Assembly: GCF_024508235.1 (NCBI RefSeq)
Contig: NZ_CP101943.1
Coordinates: 1,771,112-1,835,111 of the forward strand
DNA: 64,000 bases
Direction of reading: 5' to 3'
Origin: Halococcus qingdaonensis
GTDB lineage: Archaea; Halobacteriota; Halobacteria; Halobacteriales; Halococcaceae
The translations under genes and the position numbers were made by a program. Below, piece after piece: positions 63,150-64,000 of the stretch. The number at the start of each line of letters is the position of its first letter. Positions within the stretch are counted from its first letter, which is position 1. The notes beneath the pieces are model-generated. The model had not been told where the DNA came from, made no database searches, and was given only the letters and a program-made list of their open reading frames with translations.

Positions 63150-64000
63150 TCAGACCGACGCGAGCGGGGTTCGTCCCATCGCGTTCGCCGGCGATCGGAT
63201 CGCATCGGTCCGGGCAGCATCGACAAAGCGCGCCTCGACAGTCACGTTACGCCCGGTGGTCCGGCTGAGACGACGATCGAGCGCTGTGGCGAACCGGGGC
63301 TGGGTGGTGCCCGCCGGTCGATCGAGCGTCACCGAGACGTTGATCGGCCCGCCGGCGGCGAGCCCGGCCTCGTCGAAAGCGATCGCCGTCTCGCTCGGTC
63401 CGGCCGACGTGTCGAGCAGTTCGAGATTCGCGTAGGGCTGTTCGTCGACCATGCCCTCAATCTCGGTCTCGACCTGCTGGTCGAACTGCGCCGACTGATA
63501 GGTGAGATAGGTGACGCCACCGAGAAAGACCGAGAGCACGACGAGTGCAAGCACGAGCACGCCGATACGTTTGCGGATCCGTTCGCGCACCAGATCGAGT
63601 TCGAGCGCGTCCTGCGGACGGTAGCCGACGACCCAGAGGACGATCAGCGCGGCGAGATTGATCGAGAGCACGTTCACGAGCACCAACACCCCGGCACCGA
63701 GGCTCAAGAACGGCTGCCCCCACGCGATGCCGAGCCCGACCGTCGCAGCCGGCGGGATGAGCGCGACCGCGATCATCACGCCGACCAGCGCCGCGCCGGC
63801 CCCCGTCGCGAGGCTGATTGCCCCGGCAATGCCCGCCCCGAGCGCCACCATCAGCGAGAGGAAATCCGGTGTGAGACGGCTCTGGACCTCCGGAATCGTG
63901 GCGATGTCGGTCCCCGGCGGCACCAGTCCGACGAACCGCATGGCCGCGGCGAAGACCGCCGCGCTCGCCACCGCGAGCGCGAGTCCGAGCACCTGCAGCG
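63150..64000 (-). CDS. DUF389 family membrane protein (partial, 5' end off the right edge)
   Basis: At least 280 residues; the open frame continues beyond 64000, so the soluble N-terminal domain is missing. Visible helices match the second half of the 60048 gene: LMVALGAGIAGAISLATGAGAALVGVMIAVALIPPAATVGLGIAWG and NVLSINLAALIVLWVVGYRPQDALE are both present, followed by a beta-rich C-terminal domain (QQVETEIEGMVDEQPYANLEL and ARFVDAARTD). The two are diverged paralogues flanking the engB-prefoldin genes. Function unknown. Confidence 0.85.
   Translation of the reverse strand, partial: LQVLGLALAVASAAVFAAAMRFVGLVPPGTDIATIPEVQSRLTPDFLSLMVALGAGIAGAISLATGAGAALVGVMIAVALIPPAATVGLGIAWGQPFLSLGAGVLVLVNVLSINLAALIVLWVVGYRPQDALELDLVRERIRKRIGVLVLALVVLSVFLGGVTYLTYQSAQFDQQVETEIEGMVDEQPYANLELLDTSAGPSETAIAFDEAGLAAGGPINVSVTLDRPAGTTQPRFATALDRRLSRTTGRNVTVEARFVDAARTDAIRSPANAMGRTPLASV

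Overview
The window is chromosomal DNA from an extremely halophilic archaeon (class Halobacteria). Evidence: high GC, very acidic predicted proteins, and TATA boxes about 25-30 nt before start codons (mostly leaderless transcripts). Archaeal or haloarchaeal markers are present throughout: FtsZ2 with CdrS/CdrL, the Rnp4 subunit of RNase P, ABCE1/Rli1, prefoldin beta, Sec61beta, archaemetzincin, an F420 reductase, a halocyanin, a bacterio-opsin-activator-type regulator and TumE/TumA. The genus cannot be fixed from the sequence alone. There is no rRNA, CRISPR array, transposase or recognisable phage gene.

Layout. 1-8060: YeiH-type exporter, Bat-like regulator, rhodanese, halocyanin, then a TrkA-TrkH-TrkH potassium uptake cluster. 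8.3-17.4 kb: PIN-PilT-KH ATPase, M20 and M32 peptidases, a small zinc finger protein, UvrD-type helicase, riboflavin synthase, NcsA-like tRNA thiolase. 17.5-19.5 kb: the cell-division block ftsZ2-cdrS-cdrL with repeated GTAAGAC sites in the intergenic region. 19.7-25.1 kb: tRNA-Tyr, a DUF4129/DUF58 membrane cluster with a convergent MoxR ATPase, tRNA-Ser. 25-34 kb: small zinc and membrane proteins, DUF2070, GMP synthase glutaminase, HNH-like protein, citramalate/isopropylmalate synthase, 3-hydroxyacyl-CoA dehydrogenase, a glycosyltransferase. 34.2-35.0 kb: a TumE/TumA toxin-antitoxin pair with an inverted repeat at its promoter. 35-44.3 kb: second glycosyltransferase, rnp4-yhbY-mscS, EMC6-like protein-ABCE1-arylsulfotransferase, archaemetzincin, UPF0146, HAD hydrolase, F420 reductase. 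44.7-55.3 kb: SDR, ROK kinase, APC permease, Nog1-like GTPase, hisE, bifunctional-nuclease family, pdxT, Sec61beta, thioredoxin, otsB-otsA. 55.7-64 kb: uvrA, PrsW-type protease, two DUF389 paralogues, engB, DUF3194 and prefoldin beta.

The least explained structure is a family of modular intergenic repeats (about 8.1, 16.2, 29.5, 44.4, 55.6 and 62.2 kb). Four copies share an identical 20-mer, GCAAAAACCTGGACTAAAAA, and a fifth has a degenerate form. In five copies the element is bounded on one side by a CACTTTTTTAC-like T-run, and in four it carries a conserved CGCCCTTCATCC tail about 130-150 nt from the core. The arms between are short-loop hairpins whose sequence differs from copy to copy. 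Two copies share a 65-bp double-hairpin module in which the only difference is a reverse-complemented 3-nt loop, and two others are mosaics of each other. This is the best candidate for an undescribed element here. The cdrS operator array and the citramalate synthase leader are the next most interesting.

Four short genes were found by direct reading: a 51-aa zinc ribbon, Sec61beta, a 51-aa membrane protein and a 49-aa acidic protein. Coordinates for starts using GTG or TTG are my choice from spacing, overlap and promoter position.
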